The notes under the pieces were generated by a model, which was not told the origin of the DNA, ran no database searches, and saw nothing but the letters and a program-made list of their open reading frames with translations. Position numbers and translations under genes: made by a program. This document shows, piece by piece, positions 33,501 through 42,239 of a stretch of DNA of 64,000 nucleotides. This DNA comes from Aminobacter sp. HY435 (lineage in GTDB: Bacteria > Pseudomonadota > Alphaproteobacteria > Rhizobiales > Rhizobiaceae): positions 100,301 through 164,300 of the forward strand of contig NZ_JANKZL010000002.1 in assembly GCF_027568395.1 (NCBI RefSeq). Direction: 5' to 3'. Numbering within the stretch: the stretch's first letter is position 1; each line of letters opens with the position of its first letter.

Positions 33501-34269
33501 CATCCCCCATGCGTAGCCACTTCCACGCCTTGGTGGAGGACACGAAGGTGCCCAGAATGGCGGCATCAAGCCCAATGCTCTCAAGGGCGGCCTTAATGCG
33601 GCCCTCTGCGGCGCTGTCACTGGGGTCGGCTGCAAGCCAGGCATTGACCGGGTTGGCCATGGGCGTGTTCTGGATGAGATTGCTGAGGCGCTCCTCGTGG
33701 GGATCGAAGGCGATAGCCCCAGCCAGCGCAGCCTTAGCCGTACCGGCCGCCACGGGGAAAGCCTCACGGGCAGCGGTGAGCCCCTTGCCAAACCAAGGCA
33801 GGGACTGGGCGACCTTGGTGGCCTTGCCTAAACCCACCATCGCCAAGGCAAACTGACCGACACCCGAGGAGAAGCCGCTAAGCATGCTGCTCTCGTCAAG
33901 CTGCTTATCGCGGGCCTCAATGGCGGACCTGAAGTTGGACTTCTCGCCCTCTACGGGTTCACCGAAGAGGAAGTCCTTCGTCTCGAAGACGGACTTGAGG
34001 GCTCCCGTCATGCCCGCCTCCATGACAGCCGGGGTGCCCGCAGGTGCTAGGGAGCCTTCCTGCTGGGCGAAGGGGTCCTTGCGGGTTGCCTCCGAGAGGG
34101 CCCGCACCCCAGCCTGTACGCCCGGGTTGTCCGCGAAGGACGTGCTCACGGGCTCCTGCTGGGGTGCCTGCTCCTGCTGGACCGGCGCTTGGGCTGGGGC
34201 TTGCTGCTGGCTCTGGCGGATACGCTCATCCGCACGCTTCATCAGAGCCTCAAACTCTTGCTGGTCCAT
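30559..34269 (-). CDS. internal virion protein D (T7 gp16-like ejection protein)
   Basis: 1236 residues, comparable to T7 gp16 (1318), expected in the capsid core and ejected into the cell to form the trans-envelope channel. The N-terminus is Gln/Pro/Ala-rich and disordered; the rest is mostly helical, with AYALAARIKLGDY, DMGRGTDAVALREAHIATF and VNAHPGLRLMLPFVKTPTNV, the last block conserved in gp16 homologues. Unlike T7 gp16, no lytic transglycosylase motif is visible near its N-terminus; that activity seems to have moved to the neighbouring gp15-like protein. Confidence 0.85.
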   Translation of the reverse strand: MDQQEFEALMKRADERIRQSQQQAPAQAPVQQEQAPQQEPVSTSFADNPGVQAGVRALSEATRKDPFAQQEGSLAPAGTPAVMEAGMTGALKSVFETKDFLFGEPVEGEKSNFRSAIEARDKQLDESSMLSGFSSGVGQFALAMVGLGKATKVAQSLPWFGKGLTAAREAFPVAAGTAKAALAGAIAFDPHEERLSNLIQNTPMANPVNAWLAADPSDSAAEGRIKAALESIGLDAAILGTFVSSTKAWKWLRMGDAEKAGQEITQFEAEKAAAMERQALEDAEELAPQPGTEAPTGPMVVDESVALAEAQSLSTGSPESAGGIPDGPSRVEHDAAMAEAVGGPQIVASTTDAKAADAVVTGPAQPRIRLSDENTEEVLKGLEADADAISQHGGWYEAIEGGHVFGRGEGVPYAKLNMPSDVDDFMARVVDVAEERLDRLKGGAVVTDEKLSKVAHQMAQLYNADPAQVIGMVQQAGKEASSMVAKMEAGYLVSNRMFQDTYALAARIKLGDYSAFGSREAAQMELKKRMSLAASVYGASRSMTAASGRSMRRMRMEFKVDPKAVEGLNSMNADQLTDVLLATGGNPKNMAKVVNPGWWSKSVDFAMFLRINGLVSGWTTQVVNLVTNSYMVGARPLERMLGSAGGAMRGDVVAQRIMRESTKQYTYLGAAFVDGFKFARQAFLQNDSVIAPHRTELYAGNQALGAATGGWKPWTNPGNILNNALKVAMLPVGLPTRVLGTTDEMVKQVVYRSKVMANAHVQAMDEAAEAGLSGKALKDYVRAAVKSKLDVAFDDMGRGTDAVALREAHIATFQQELNPNTLGKWIQTGVNAHPGLRLMLPFVKTPTNVIRYGWKMTPILNVAQTEYRDMLRGAMGAEAKAQATGQMMMGGLFMGSAAFMVSQGTITGGGPRDYKAKQALLATGWREYSVVSVNEDGSKTYLPWGRYDPVAVPMGIIADLMDAYEALNGEETPEFSAAVGGLLIAMSKQFTSKTYLLGVSQMMDAMMDPESKATGYAGGTAASFIPYSSLLRQSNPDPYLREARDITDKLLATVPGLSETVPARHDAWGDPIRARKGLWSSDEDQIVDREMQRLLVETGTAISAPQPNHDGVDLREITLSDGANAYEQYQKWAGHPPKGPALKTLIAKRMASETYQLAPDGAMDVKGTKLWLLHPIVNSYRTRAMKLLKRDPVIRDAFRAADLKARAQWKANRQAAGADTPMKKLGTSFGVDLNSL

Positions 34270-34284
34270 CAGGTTCCTTTCTGG

Positions 34285-37119
34285 TTAGACCCCCAGCGCC
34301 GCGTATACTTCGGCTGCGCGGGCGGAGGATCGGTTACGCCCTACCCCCGCATAATAACTTCTGCCGGTACGTGGGTTGGGCAGCGCTGCCCACTCTTGGC
34401 TCAGCCGCAGAGCGAATTGGCGCTTGGATAGGCGGCCGGCTTTGTAGAGCTGGTAGCCCCGGCGATTAAGGAGGGCCAACCCAAGGCGGTCCTGAAGCTT
34501 TCTGTTGAACGGCTCGTTGCCACTCAGCTTGAGTTCCCGCTTCAAGCCGCTCAGGGTCTCATACACGATCTGGTATTTGCCAACCGCCGTGCTCTCCACC
34601 CCACGCCGCCTTGCGACAACCTGGGTGGCGAGTATCTGGTTGAGGGTGAGCTTCGACAGGTCGCGAGCGTTCCCCGCGTTCCCGGCAATGGCGTTGTAGT
34701 TCCCGGCCGCCTCATGCCCCCCAATGAAATTGAGGATGCGGGCTGCCTGCTGGTCACCATCGGGAAGCTGGGCGCTGCCCTCATACTCGGTATCAAGCGG
34801 GTTGCCCTCAAGCGCATCGTCAAGGAAGGCCAACGCGGTCTTGCTGTCAAAGCCCCGAGGCCCATCTTTGGCGCGTGCAACATCCTGCCGCCCCATGTGT
34901 TCCCCGATGGCAGCCTTGGCCCAGCCGGGCAGGCTCTCCTTGCCGTAGCTCGGGCCCCATGCCCGCCGACCGCCTTTGTCCAGGTGCAGGCTTGTGGCGT
35001 ACACGCCGATGCCCGTGAAGCCCTTCTCGGAGGCCATGCGGATGAGGTTGACACGCTCGGCCTTGCTCAGATCGGACACGTCAATGTCCACCGCGTTGCC
35101 GTGTTTGTGCTGCGACTTCTTGGCCCCGCCCGCCTTCTTGTTGCGGGCAGCACCCCGGAAGCCCGAGACGATGGGCAGTGAGCGGCCCCACGCAGTCTGA
35201 AGGTCCTCGACCCCCGAGACTATCTCCGGGCGGAGGTTCTCCAGATCGGGCGAGTAGCCGCGCTTATCGGAGGACACAAGGGCCGCAAGGCCCCTGCCCG
35301 GTGCGGCCGTGAGGGCTGCATTCTGCGCCTCCGCACCGCCGCCCGGGGTGTAGTTGATGGGGCTGGCGCTAGCGGGGTCTTGGAGGACGAACTGGTCAAC
35401 GAACTGCTCAGGCGTCAGGCCCATCGCCTTGGCCCGTTCCTCCATGGCTTGGCGCTGGGGAGCCTGGAGCCCATCCAAGAGGTCCTGCGCCTCGCCCTGC
35501 TTGTCGCCCATGGGGTCGGCTTCAGGTTCGGCGCTGGGCTCCTCCACCTCGGGGACCCCGGTGCCGTCCGTGAAGGGGTTGTCAAAGCCGAGGTCCTCGG
35601 GTCGGCTGTAGGTCCCCGAGTTGAACTCCATTGCGTTCGGAAGCTCAATGCGGTCCATAAGATCCTTGCCGATCTTCGACACGGCGTCCTCAAGCTCCTG
35701 TGCGGAGGCATCGGGGTTCTTGATGACCCAATCCTGGACCATGCGGCGGAAATCGTAGGTGGCCTCAAAGCCCTCGTTGGACATGCCGCTGATGGGCTCG
35801 CCGCTCATATCCGAGATACCCTTGGTGCGAACGTCGAGCATCTTCAGGATGTTCTCAGCGGCGGGGTTGGTCAGGGCGGCGGTGATGCGGTCCTTGTTGT
35901 CCTCGTAGCTCTTCGCGAAGGCGTAGGCCTCACGGACATCCTCAATGCGCCCAAAGACGCCAGCCGAGAAGGCCTCTTGAACAGCCTTCGCTCCCTTGCC
36001 CGAGAGGATGTCCGCGTAGACATCGCGTATCTTGGCGGGGTCGGAGAAGCCGCGCCCGAGAGCACTGCGCCACTCCTCAATGCGAACCTTGAAGGTCGGG
36101 TCCACCTCACCCAGCTTGAGGACGCCATCAGGAATTGGGGCACCCGGGTTTTCGGAGAGTAGCTCAATGGCCTGCCGGTGGGCATCGTCCTTGCGCTTCT
36201 CCTCCAACGCCTTCTGCTTTGCGGCATCTTCGGTGAAGTTGCGCCGAGCGATGACCTCAAGGCTGGCCTCGGTCTCCAGCTTGACCTTGGCACCGTAGGG
36301 GCTTTCCCCATAGGTGTAGTCCTTGCCGGGGACCTTCTGGTCAAACCAAGCGAGGAGGCCCGGGTCGCGGGTGGCAAGCACCTTGGCGGACATCGCGTCA
36401 ACCATGGTCTTGTCGAAGTCTTCAGGCTTGCCACCAGACGCCACGAAGGCCGCCCGCTTCTCCTCGATCTTCTTGAAGACCACCGGGTAGTTGGTCCCCT
36501 CCTCTGTGGAGAGGCCCTCCCGGTTTAGCTCCTCAATGTCCTGGTTGGCTCCCGCCACGGCTGCATCAAGGGACCCCTGATAGGTTTGCTGGTGGCGGTA
36601 CTCGGTATAGCGAGCTTGGCCATTCGCGTCAATTTCCTTGATGTGGGGCATCAGGCCCCTAAGGACCTCGGGGTCTTCGCTATTGATGTTGGAGGCGAGG
36701 AAGTCAGCCACGAACCTGTCGTAGGCCTCGGGGTCATCCGAGTTCTTCCCATCCCAAGCGTCGAACGCAGCGTTGAACGTGGAGCGGAGCTTGTTGCCCG
36801 CCACGTTGCCCTGTGAGTTCTTGAAGCCCTTCACAAAGGCCGGGCTGTAGTGAGCCGGAAGTTTACCCGAGCGAACTGCCTCAGCGATGTCCCCGGAGTT
36901 GTCATCGTAAAAGGCCGCCTCGCCCCGGATACGATCCTCCTCCGCCTGCTTCTCGGCCCGCCTGTCCATGAACTGGCGCAAGGGCCGATCAATCTTGGCG
37001 AGAGCATCGGCAAAGTCTGCGAGGGCAGGACGTGCGGGTTGCACGTAGGTGTCAACTTGGCGAGCCTGCGGCTGTAGAAGCTCGGTGCTCATTCGCATGT
37101 CAACCGGGGCGCGAGCCAT
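34285..37119 (-). CDS. internal virion protein C (gp15-like) fused to two peptidoglycan-hydrolase domains
   Basis: 944 residues against 747 in T7 gp15. The N-terminal 600 residues are helical and gp15-like (ALAKIDRPLRQFMDRRAEKQ). At about 640-720 is an M15-type peptidase region, SQHKHGNAVDIDVSD and SLHLDKGGRRAWGP, with His and Asp metal ligands. The last 140 residues (about 800-944) look like a lambda R endolysin-type transglycosylase: FIGGHEAAGNYNAI with a likely catalytic Glu, STAVGKYQIVYETLSGL and FALRLSQEWAALPNPRTGRS. It would open the cell wall during genome ejection. AAAGGAGG precedes the start. Confidence 0.8.
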   Translation of the reverse strand: MARAPVDMRMSTELLQPQARQVDTYVQPARPALADFADALAKIDRPLRQFMDRRAEKQAEEDRIRGEAAFYDDNSGDIAEAVRSGKLPAHYSPAFVKGFKNSQGNVAGNKLRSTFNAAFDAWDGKNSDDPEAYDRFVADFLASNINSEDPEVLRGLMPHIKEIDANGQARYTEYRHQQTYQGSLDAAVAGANQDIEELNREGLSTEEGTNYPVVFKKIEEKRAAFVASGGKPEDFDKTMVDAMSAKVLATRDPGLLAWFDQKVPGKDYTYGESPYGAKVKLETEASLEVIARRNFTEDAAKQKALEEKRKDDAHRQAIELLSENPGAPIPDGVLKLGEVDPTFKVRIEEWRSALGRGFSDPAKIRDVYADILSGKGAKAVQEAFSAGVFGRIEDVREAYAFAKSYEDNKDRITAALTNPAAENILKMLDVRTKGISDMSGEPISGMSNEGFEATYDFRRMVQDWVIKNPDASAQELEDAVSKIGKDLMDRIELPNAMEFNSGTYSRPEDLGFDNPFTDGTGVPEVEEPSAEPEADPMGDKQGEAQDLLDGLQAPQRQAMEERAKAMGLTPEQFVDQFVLQDPASASPINYTPGGGAEAQNAALTAAPGRGLAALVSSDKRGYSPDLENLRPEIVSGVEDLQTAWGRSLPIVSGFRGAARNKKAGGAKKSQHKHGNAVDIDVSDLSKAERVNLIRMASEKGFTGIGVYATSLHLDKGGRRAWGPSYGKESLPGWAKAAIGEHMGRQDVARAKDGPRGFDSKTALAFLDDALEGNPLDTEYEGSAQLPDGDQQAARILNFIGGHEAAGNYNAIAGNAGNARDLSKLTLNQILATQVVARRRGVESTAVGKYQIVYETLSGLKRELKLSGNEPFNRKLQDRLGLALLNRRGYQLYKAGRLSKRQFALRLSQEWAALPNPRTGRSYYAGVGRNRSSARAAEVYAALGV

Positions 37120-37130
37120 ATGGGCCTCCT

Positions 37131-37634
37131 TTAGGCTACCATCTTGTCGTAGGTGTTATAGCCATCCAGCATGGCTCCCCCGATGCCCGCCACAAGGCTA
37201 AGGGCACTGGGCCGGGGTGCGGAGTTGATGCGGCTCTGGGCGTTGGACCGCGAAGCCTTCTTCTCCATCTGGAGCTGGGCTACGGTCATCTTGGTGTTCT
37301 CGAACTGGGTCTGGCGATTGGTAGATGCCCGCCGCCTGATGCCCGCCACAAGGTTGCCCACGCTGATGCCGGTGACGTTGGCAGTGGATGCAGACACCTC
37401 CACCTCGGCCACCTTCTCGGCTTCCTCAAGGTTCTGGAGCTTCTGCTTCTGTGCAAGTGCGTCGGCCTCCTGTATCTGGCGGAGGGACGCTTGGTTCTGG
37501 TCATTCTCGAAGGCCTGTATGGCATTCTTTTCGACCGCCTTGGCTTGCTGCTGCTGGGCTGCAAACTGGGCAACCGACTGTGCAACGCCAATAGCGGCCG
37601 ACATGACACCCATGGTCACGGGGTCAAAGCACAT
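37131..37634 (-). CDS. internal virion protein B (T7 gp14-like)
   Basis: A 167-residue protein (T7 gp14 is 196) starting MCFDPVTMGVMSAAIGVAQS, as gp14 homologues do. A hydrophobic N-terminus is followed by a long coiled coil (AKAVEKNAIQAFENDQNQAS to LQNLEEAEKVAEVEV) and a Gly-rich C-terminus. In T7 it inserts in the outer membrane during ejection. AAGGAG lies upstream. It overlaps the preceding gene by 11 nt. Confidence 0.85.
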   Translation of the reverse strand: MCFDPVTMGVMSAAIGVAQSVAQFAAQQQQAKAVEKNAIQAFENDQNQASLRQIQEADALAQKQKLQNLEEAEKVAEVEVSASTANVTGISVGNLVAGIRRRASTNRQTQFENTKMTVAQLQMEKKASRSNAQSRINSAPRPSALSLVAGIGGAMLDGYNTYDKMVA

Positions 37635-38088
37635 TGCGTCTCCTTACGTAGCGCAGGAAGGGCACCCGAGACCCCGGAAAGGTAACGGTGCGAACCTTCT
37701 TGAAACCGAAGTGCTCAAGCCAGCGGTGATGCACTGTGTTCTTTGAGGAGGGGTAGGCCTGTAGAACAGGGGCAAGCGCCGCTATGGGAGCCCACTCGTT
37801 GGCGGAAAACTCCCGGTGAATGAGGGGGGCAAGGCTGAGGTCATAGTCAGACGCAACAAGCCACAGGGTCCCCATGTCGCCGTCCACGTTACAGCCCCAC
37901 AGAAGCACACACCCCACCCCCGCAATCGACAGGGCCCGGGCATAGTGGCCCGGCCTGAGGACGACCGGGAGGAGGTCACGGGGGTGACCCCCGAGCCCGT
38001 CTTGCCACTCTTGGGCATCAGCCTCACGTATTGGCTTGGACAGGAACTCCTGGATATGCTCCGAGGTCATGTCCTCCACACGCATCAC
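37624..38088 (-). CDS. internal virion protein A (T7 gp13-like)
   Basis: A 154-residue acetyltransferase-fold (GNAT-like) protein. It has AGVGCVLLWGCNVDGDMGTL and the C-terminal SKNTVHHRWLEHFGFKKV, features shared with the gp13 family, in which the fold is structural and assembly-related. A GTG at 38088 overlaps the gp12-like stop as GTGA; an ATG follows one codon later. Located between tail tube B and gp14, exactly as in T7. Confidence 0.8.
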   Translation of the reverse strand: MMRVEDMTSEHIQEFLSKPIREADAQEWQDGLGGHPRDLLPVVLRPGHYARALSIAGVGCVLLWGCNVDGDMGTLWLVASDYDLSLAPLIHREFSANEWAPIAALAPVLQAYPSSKNTVHHRWLEHFGFKKVRTVTFPGSRVPFLRYVRRRNVL

Positions 38089-40454
38089 TTCTGGCCCGCC
38101 TTCCCGATGGCCGTGTAGTCGTAGCTGGCACTCTGCCAGTGGGATGGGAGGAAGCTGTCGTTCACGAGGGTAATCTCCGCGTTCTCCGCCAGCTCAGACA
38201 CCGAGGCGGTGAGCTTGTCGGTGCCGATCACGGGGGGCCCAAGGTCAGACCCCGGGAGACCCGCTGTGCGGCCTTCCCACCCATAGGAGCGCGTGGGCTT
38301 GTTGGGGGTGGCCACCTCAATGCGCGTGTAGCCGGTATCCGCGAACTCGACCGTATAGGTGTTCACGGTGAGCCGGTCGGCGTCCAAGATGCCCTTCTCG
38401 TTGCGCACGTAGAAACGGCTATCCAGGCGACGAGCCGAGATACGTTGGCCCGCATAAAACTTGTAGCCGGTCAGGTTGCCCTCTACGGTCACCGTGTAGT
38501 TGGTCACGTCGGTGACCTTGAACTCCCGGCCCCGCGAGTAGCCGCCTGGCTTGTCCTCACGCACGATCACGCGGAGGTCGGGGCCAGTTGGCTTGTAGGG
38601 TAGCACGAAGGCGGTGGTGTTGGTTCCAGCCATGTAGGCCAGCCCCGTCACCTGCGCCTCAGAGACCCGCATGTCCAACCTTGTGGCGTACTTTGCGCCA
38701 GCTACGGGGTCCACAACCTTTGGCGTCAGGTTGAACTTGAGGAGAGCCACACCCTCCGGGCGCTGCTGGAGGATACGCAGCTCGTTGTTCCGCAGGCTTG
38801 CCCACAGGATGGGCCCACCGGGGATACGCCACTTGTTCCATGCGCTCTGGAGGAACTCATCCTGCTGGACCAAGAGGTTGTACAGGAAGATGGCATCGGG
38901 CTCTCCATCGCTCACCACGAACACGCAGCCATGGGTATCCGACCCCGCCAGCCACCGCACCCCGGAAGGGATGTATTTGGAGACGTGGGCGGTGACGAGG
39001 ATGTCGCCTCCGGGCTTACCCGTCTGGAAGCGAACCGACCGCATGGTTGCATAAGGTCCGACATCCGTGGGGAAGTAGAGGTAGGACCCCAAGGCCAGCG
39101 GGTTGCAGCCCGTGGAGTATTCGTAGGCCGTGCTGGGTGGGGCCTCCACCGTGTCCTGCTTAAAGGGGTCTTGCCCCGACGACACCCGGAACTGCGCACG
39201 GGTGGCCCACAGGAAGAGGCTCTCATCGATCTGGACAGCAAAGTCCATTTCGGCGGCACCTCGGGAGGTCCCTGCGGCCACAAGCGCGATGTCCACCGGG
39301 GCCGTCGCTAGGACGGTCTGCACGGTGTCCGGGAAGTAGGTGAAGGGGAACCGGGACTTGGACCACACGGCACCACCGCTGTAGAGCAGCCCGAGCCGGT
39401 TCTGGTGGTAGAACACGTCCCGTATCTTCTTGCCGACGAAGCTGGGGTCCTTGGCGCTCTTCTCATCACCAGCAATGCGGGTGCTCCAGTCGCGGCTCCC
39501 ATACGTAAAGGCATTGGGGCCGGTGAGCGTGAAGGTGTGCGGCATCGTGGTTTTCTTGAGGGTGGTCTTGATGCCCGGCTGGACGATTTCCATCCAGGTC
39601 CCCGTGGCGGACGGGCCTGTAAAGCGCACATAGAAGTCATCGACTGCCGTCCGGCTCTCGCCCTGCACCGCAATGGTGAAACCATCAAAGCCACGTGCCG
39701 GCAGCTTGGAGTAGGCCGTCACGCGGTCCTTGAAGCCATAGAGGTATTCGTCGCCGTTGCCGTCAACAGTCTCAATGTCAAAGTCCGCGTTGTCGCCTCG
39801 GCTGACCTTGAAGGATGACCCGGATTGGACGGCCAGGTAGCCGCTATTGCCGTTGATGTCCGCACGCAGATCATTGGCGATGGCCAAGGAGTTAGCCTGC
39901 TCCCACGCATCCGAACTGCCCGAGGGCGTCGTATATGAGGCGGTCAGCGCGGCCGGGCCAGAGAGCTTCACTTGGTAGAAGGTGTCATAGGCTCCCGAAC
40001 GGCAGAACACCAAGGCTGCTGGCTGCACTGCGGGGGATACAATCGCGGGGTCCATGATGGGGGCCACATCGCGGTTGATGATGAAGGTTGTGTCCTCGAC
40101 CACCTGCGCCCGGAACTGGTCACGGGGGGACAGCGCAGAGGCATCCAAGTAGCCGTCCGCGTTGCTTCCCGTTATGGCCGCGTCAACGCCCGTGTCCAGG
40201 TTGATGCCGAACGGTGCCGCATTGTAGACCCCAATCGCGTAGTTCTCTTCCCCTCGAATTATCTCCGTGAAGAAGGCACCCGTGAGGACCCTTGATGGCC
40301 ACACCTTGACCACCTCCGCGCAGGGCCGAGCACCCGCCCCATCAGCCACCGAGTTGAAGCAGTCGAGCTGGTCCTCGCACTGGGTATCACGGCGCTGTTG
40401 AGCAGCCTGCTGGCTGACACCTTGGATAAGATTGGGGACGGGCTGTGTGGCCAT
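38085..40454 (-). CDS. tail tubular protein B (T7 gp12-like, nozzle)
   Basis: 789 residues, close to T7 gp12 (794), forming the tail nozzle. Conserved opening PVPNLIQGVSQQAAQQRRDT and QLDCFNSVADGAGARP, internal FYHQNRLGLLYSGGAVWSKS, and KYIPSGVRWLAGSD are typical of the family. Mostly beta-rich. AAGGAGCCCAT precedes the ATG. It sits 10 nt after the gp11-like gene. Confidence 0.9.
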   Translation of the reverse strand: MATQPVPNLIQGVSQQAAQQRRDTQCEDQLDCFNSVADGAGARPCAEVVKVWPSRVLTGAFFTEIIRGEENYAIGVYNAAPFGINLDTGVDAAITGSNADGYLDASALSPRDQFRAQVVEDTTFIINRDVAPIMDPAIVSPAVQPAALVFCRSGAYDTFYQVKLSGPAALTASYTTPSGSSDAWEQANSLAIANDLRADINGNSGYLAVQSGSSFKVSRGDNADFDIETVDGNGDEYLYGFKDRVTAYSKLPARGFDGFTIAVQGESRTAVDDFYVRFTGPSATGTWMEIVQPGIKTTLKKTTMPHTFTLTGPNAFTYGSRDWSTRIAGDEKSAKDPSFVGKKIRDVFYHQNRLGLLYSGGAVWSKSRFPFTYFPDTVQTVLATAPVDIALVAAGTSRGAAEMDFAVQIDESLFLWATRAQFRVSSGQDPFKQDTVEAPPSTAYEYSTGCNPLALGSYLYFPTDVGPYATMRSVRFQTGKPGGDILVTAHVSKYIPSGVRWLAGSDTHGCVFVVSDGEPDAIFLYNLLVQQDEFLQSAWNKWRIPGGPILWASLRNNELRILQQRPEGVALLKFNLTPKVVDPVAGAKYATRLDMRVSEAQVTGLAYMAGTNTTAFVLPYKPTGPDLRVIVREDKPGGYSRGREFKVTDVTNYTVTVEGNLTGYKFYAGQRISARRLDSRFYVRNEKGILDADRLTVNTYTVEFADTGYTRIEVATPNKPTRSYGWEGRTAGLPGSDLGPPVIGTDKLTASVSELAENAEITLVNDSFLPSHWQSASYDYTAIGKAGQK

Positions 40455-40463
40455 ATGGGCTCC

Positions 40464-41060
40464 TTAGCGTCTGCCCATGCGGGCGAAGTGCGGGCTTGTC
40501 TGTTTGAGGTCCGTATCCCCAAGCGCAGTGTCTTCCTGCTCCAGCAGGGACCTTGCCCCCAACACCAACTCCTCGGTGTACTTGAAGCTAGACCCGACAG
40601 GCAGGCGTGGGAGACAGAAGCGGCGTGCTGCCATGGCGGTGACGTAGAAGCGCCCCGCAGGCGTCAGCTCTGCGAACTCAAGAGCCAACACGAGGTTGAC
40701 CTTGACGGCCTCCCCGATGTTGTAGGTGCGCTTCTTGGGATCGTAGAGGCGGCCCTCACGCGGCACCAAGCGGTTCTTGCTGGAGTACCTGTAGGAGGTG
40801 ACCTGGAGCGTGTTGCTCGGGAGGCTGACCTCACCCGTGGGCTCGGGGTCCAGCGTCACCTCACGCTCTGTGTTGAACTCCCAGCCCTCCATCTGGACTT
40901 CGCGGGAGACATCATCAATGGCCTTCTTCGCCGCCGCCGCGTCCTCGTTGAGGTCCACCGTAGCGAGGGACGTAACGGAAGCCACGCGGATGGCATTAAG
41001 CAGGGTGTTCACGGCATCCAACAATGTGGACGGCGTGGTGGGGGTCGTGTCGATGGGCAT
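40464..41060 (-). CDS. tail tubular protein A (T7 gp11-like, adaptor)
   Basis: 198 residues against 196 in T7 gp11; the ring adaptor between portal and nozzle. It shows LLDAVNTLLNAIRVASV, EVQMEGWEFNTEREVTLDPE and FYVTAMAARRFCLPRLPV, with the gp11 helix-and-barrel layout. AAGGAGACCCT precedes the ATG. It is the first gene after the terminator that follows capsid. Confidence 0.9.
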   Translation of the reverse strand: MPIDTTPTTPSTLLDAVNTLLNAIRVASVTSLATVDLNEDAAAAKKAIDDVSREVQMEGWEFNTEREVTLDPEPTGEVSLPSNTLQVTSYRYSSKNRLVPREGRLYDPKKRTYNIGEAVKVNLVLALEFAELTPAGRFYVTAMAARRFCLPRLPVGSSFKYTEELVLGARSLLEQEDTALGDTDLKQTSPHFARMGRR

Positions 41061-41109
41061 AGGGTCTCCTTGGGAGGGTGGTGACTACGGGGTGTTCCTG
41101 TGTGGCTGC

Positions 41110-41140
41110 TGGCGTCCGGGCTATTATAGAGCCTAAGGCA
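41110..41140 (-). promoter_or_regulatory. candidate phage-polymerase promoter before tail genes
   Basis: Minus strand GCCTTAGGCTCTATAATAGC lies in the capsid-gp11 gap and shares the CTCTATA core with the element at 24204-24221 (GCCTCTATAGAG). Both lie in intergenic gaps on the coding strand, as T7 promoters do. Only two or three examples are seen, so this is weak. Confidence 0.25.
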
Positions 41141-41193
41141 TAAGCCGTGCGGGATTGGGCTTTCCCCTTTGGGTCACCACCCACCTAAAGAGA

Positions 41194-41227
41194 CCCCCGG
41201 TGCGAGAGGGAGGACTAACACCGGGGG
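41194..41227 (-). terminator. terminator-like hairpin after capsid (Tphi position)
   Basis: A perfect 9-bp stem, CCCCCGGTG with CACCGGGGG and a 16-nt loop, followed on the minus strand by TCTCTTTAGG. It lies 32 nt downstream of the major capsid gene, exactly where T7 has its phage-polymerase terminator Tphi. The T-tract is poor for a host terminator. Confidence 0.55.
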
Positions 41228-41258
41228 CCCGCTTAGCGACTAACCGGGAGGAGGACGG

Positions 41259-42239
41259 TTAGGCGCGAACTGCCGTGGCCAGTTCGAAGGATGCTTCAGG
41301 GCGAAGCACGTCGTGGCCGTTGAACTGCGAGGCAATGATGATGGTGCCGAGGCGTTCTTCCTGGTCCTTCATCACGATACGCATGGCCTTGCGCTCCAGG
41401 GAGCCAACCGCCATCTTGGTGGACACGTGGCCGACCGAGGTGGTGAAATTGCCCTGATACTTGGCGAGGCCCGTGGTGATGTTGGTCTTGGGGAGATGGT
41501 TCGTGCCCTTGACCGCGAAGCCGACAACCTTGCCCAGCTCACCCTCAACGCGGTTGCCCGAGCCAGCCTGCGGGTTGGCCGCAGTGCCGTCAGCGGCGAA
41601 GCCGAAGTTGCGGGCCAGCATGAGCACCTGCTGGTGCGGAAGCATGCACACAGGCTGCTCGCCGGAAATCTCGTTGACGAGCAGGTATTCCTTGGCCGCC
41701 CAGAGGCCGCCTTCGAGTTCCGCCGCCGAGGTCTTCATGTTCGCATGGAAGGCATAGCCCGGTGCAGGCTGGCCCTGCGGGACATCGGTGGGGGTGTTGC
41801 CGACATAGTATTTGCGCGATGCCAGGATGTGCATGATGGCCACACGGCGGGCCTGGAGCGAGCCGAGGGACTGGCCGAGCTGCTTGGCGTAGGGCTCGCG
41901 CACCGAGAAGTGCGCAATGAGTTCGTCAATCTCGGGGATGAAGACGGCGTCATAGACCATCTTGTCCAGCGAGATTTCAATCTCATTGCTCTCGATCTTG
42001 CCGCCAAGGATCAGCTCGCCGGCTTCATGCTCGGAGGCATCACGCTTGCGGCCGATAATCGGGAAGGTGTCGCTCTTGCCCTGCGTGATGTTCTTGACCC
42101 AACGCAGGTCCATGTAGTCCATGGTCTCATCATAGGTGTTGATGACGAGGCCGCCAAATTCGGTCAGGAAGAGTGCGCGATCATCGCCAGTTCCGGCCTT
42201 TTGGCCAAAGCGCGATGCGGCATCTGTGTACTCACTCAT
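41259..42239 (-). CDS. major capsid protein (T7 gp10-like)
   Basis: 326 residues (T7 gp10A is 344), HK97-fold head protein. Features include MSEYTDAASRFGQKAGTGDD, ALFLTEFGGLVINTYDETM, the E-loop region TQGKSDTFPIIGRKRDASE, ASRKYYVGNTPTDVPQ and the C-terminal EASFELATAVRA. The start ATG at 42239 overlaps the upstream endonuclease-like stop as ATGA and has AAGGAG 11 nt upstream inside that gene. A 16-nt-loop hairpin follows the stop. Confidence 0.9.
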   Translation of the reverse strand: MSEYTDAASRFGQKAGTGDDRALFLTEFGGLVINTYDETMDYMDLRWVKNITQGKSDTFPIIGRKRDASEHEAGELILGGKIESNEIEISLDKMVYDAVFIPEIDELIAHFSVREPYAKQLGQSLGSLQARRVAIMHILASRKYYVGNTPTDVPQGQPAPGYAFHANMKTSAAELEGGLWAAKEYLLVNEISGEQPVCMLPHQQVLMLARNFGFAADGTAANPQAGSGNRVEGELGKVVGFAVKGTNHLPKTNITTGLAKYQGNFTTSVGHVSTKMAVGSLERKAMRIVMKDQEERLGTIIIASQFNGHDVLRPEASFELATAVRA

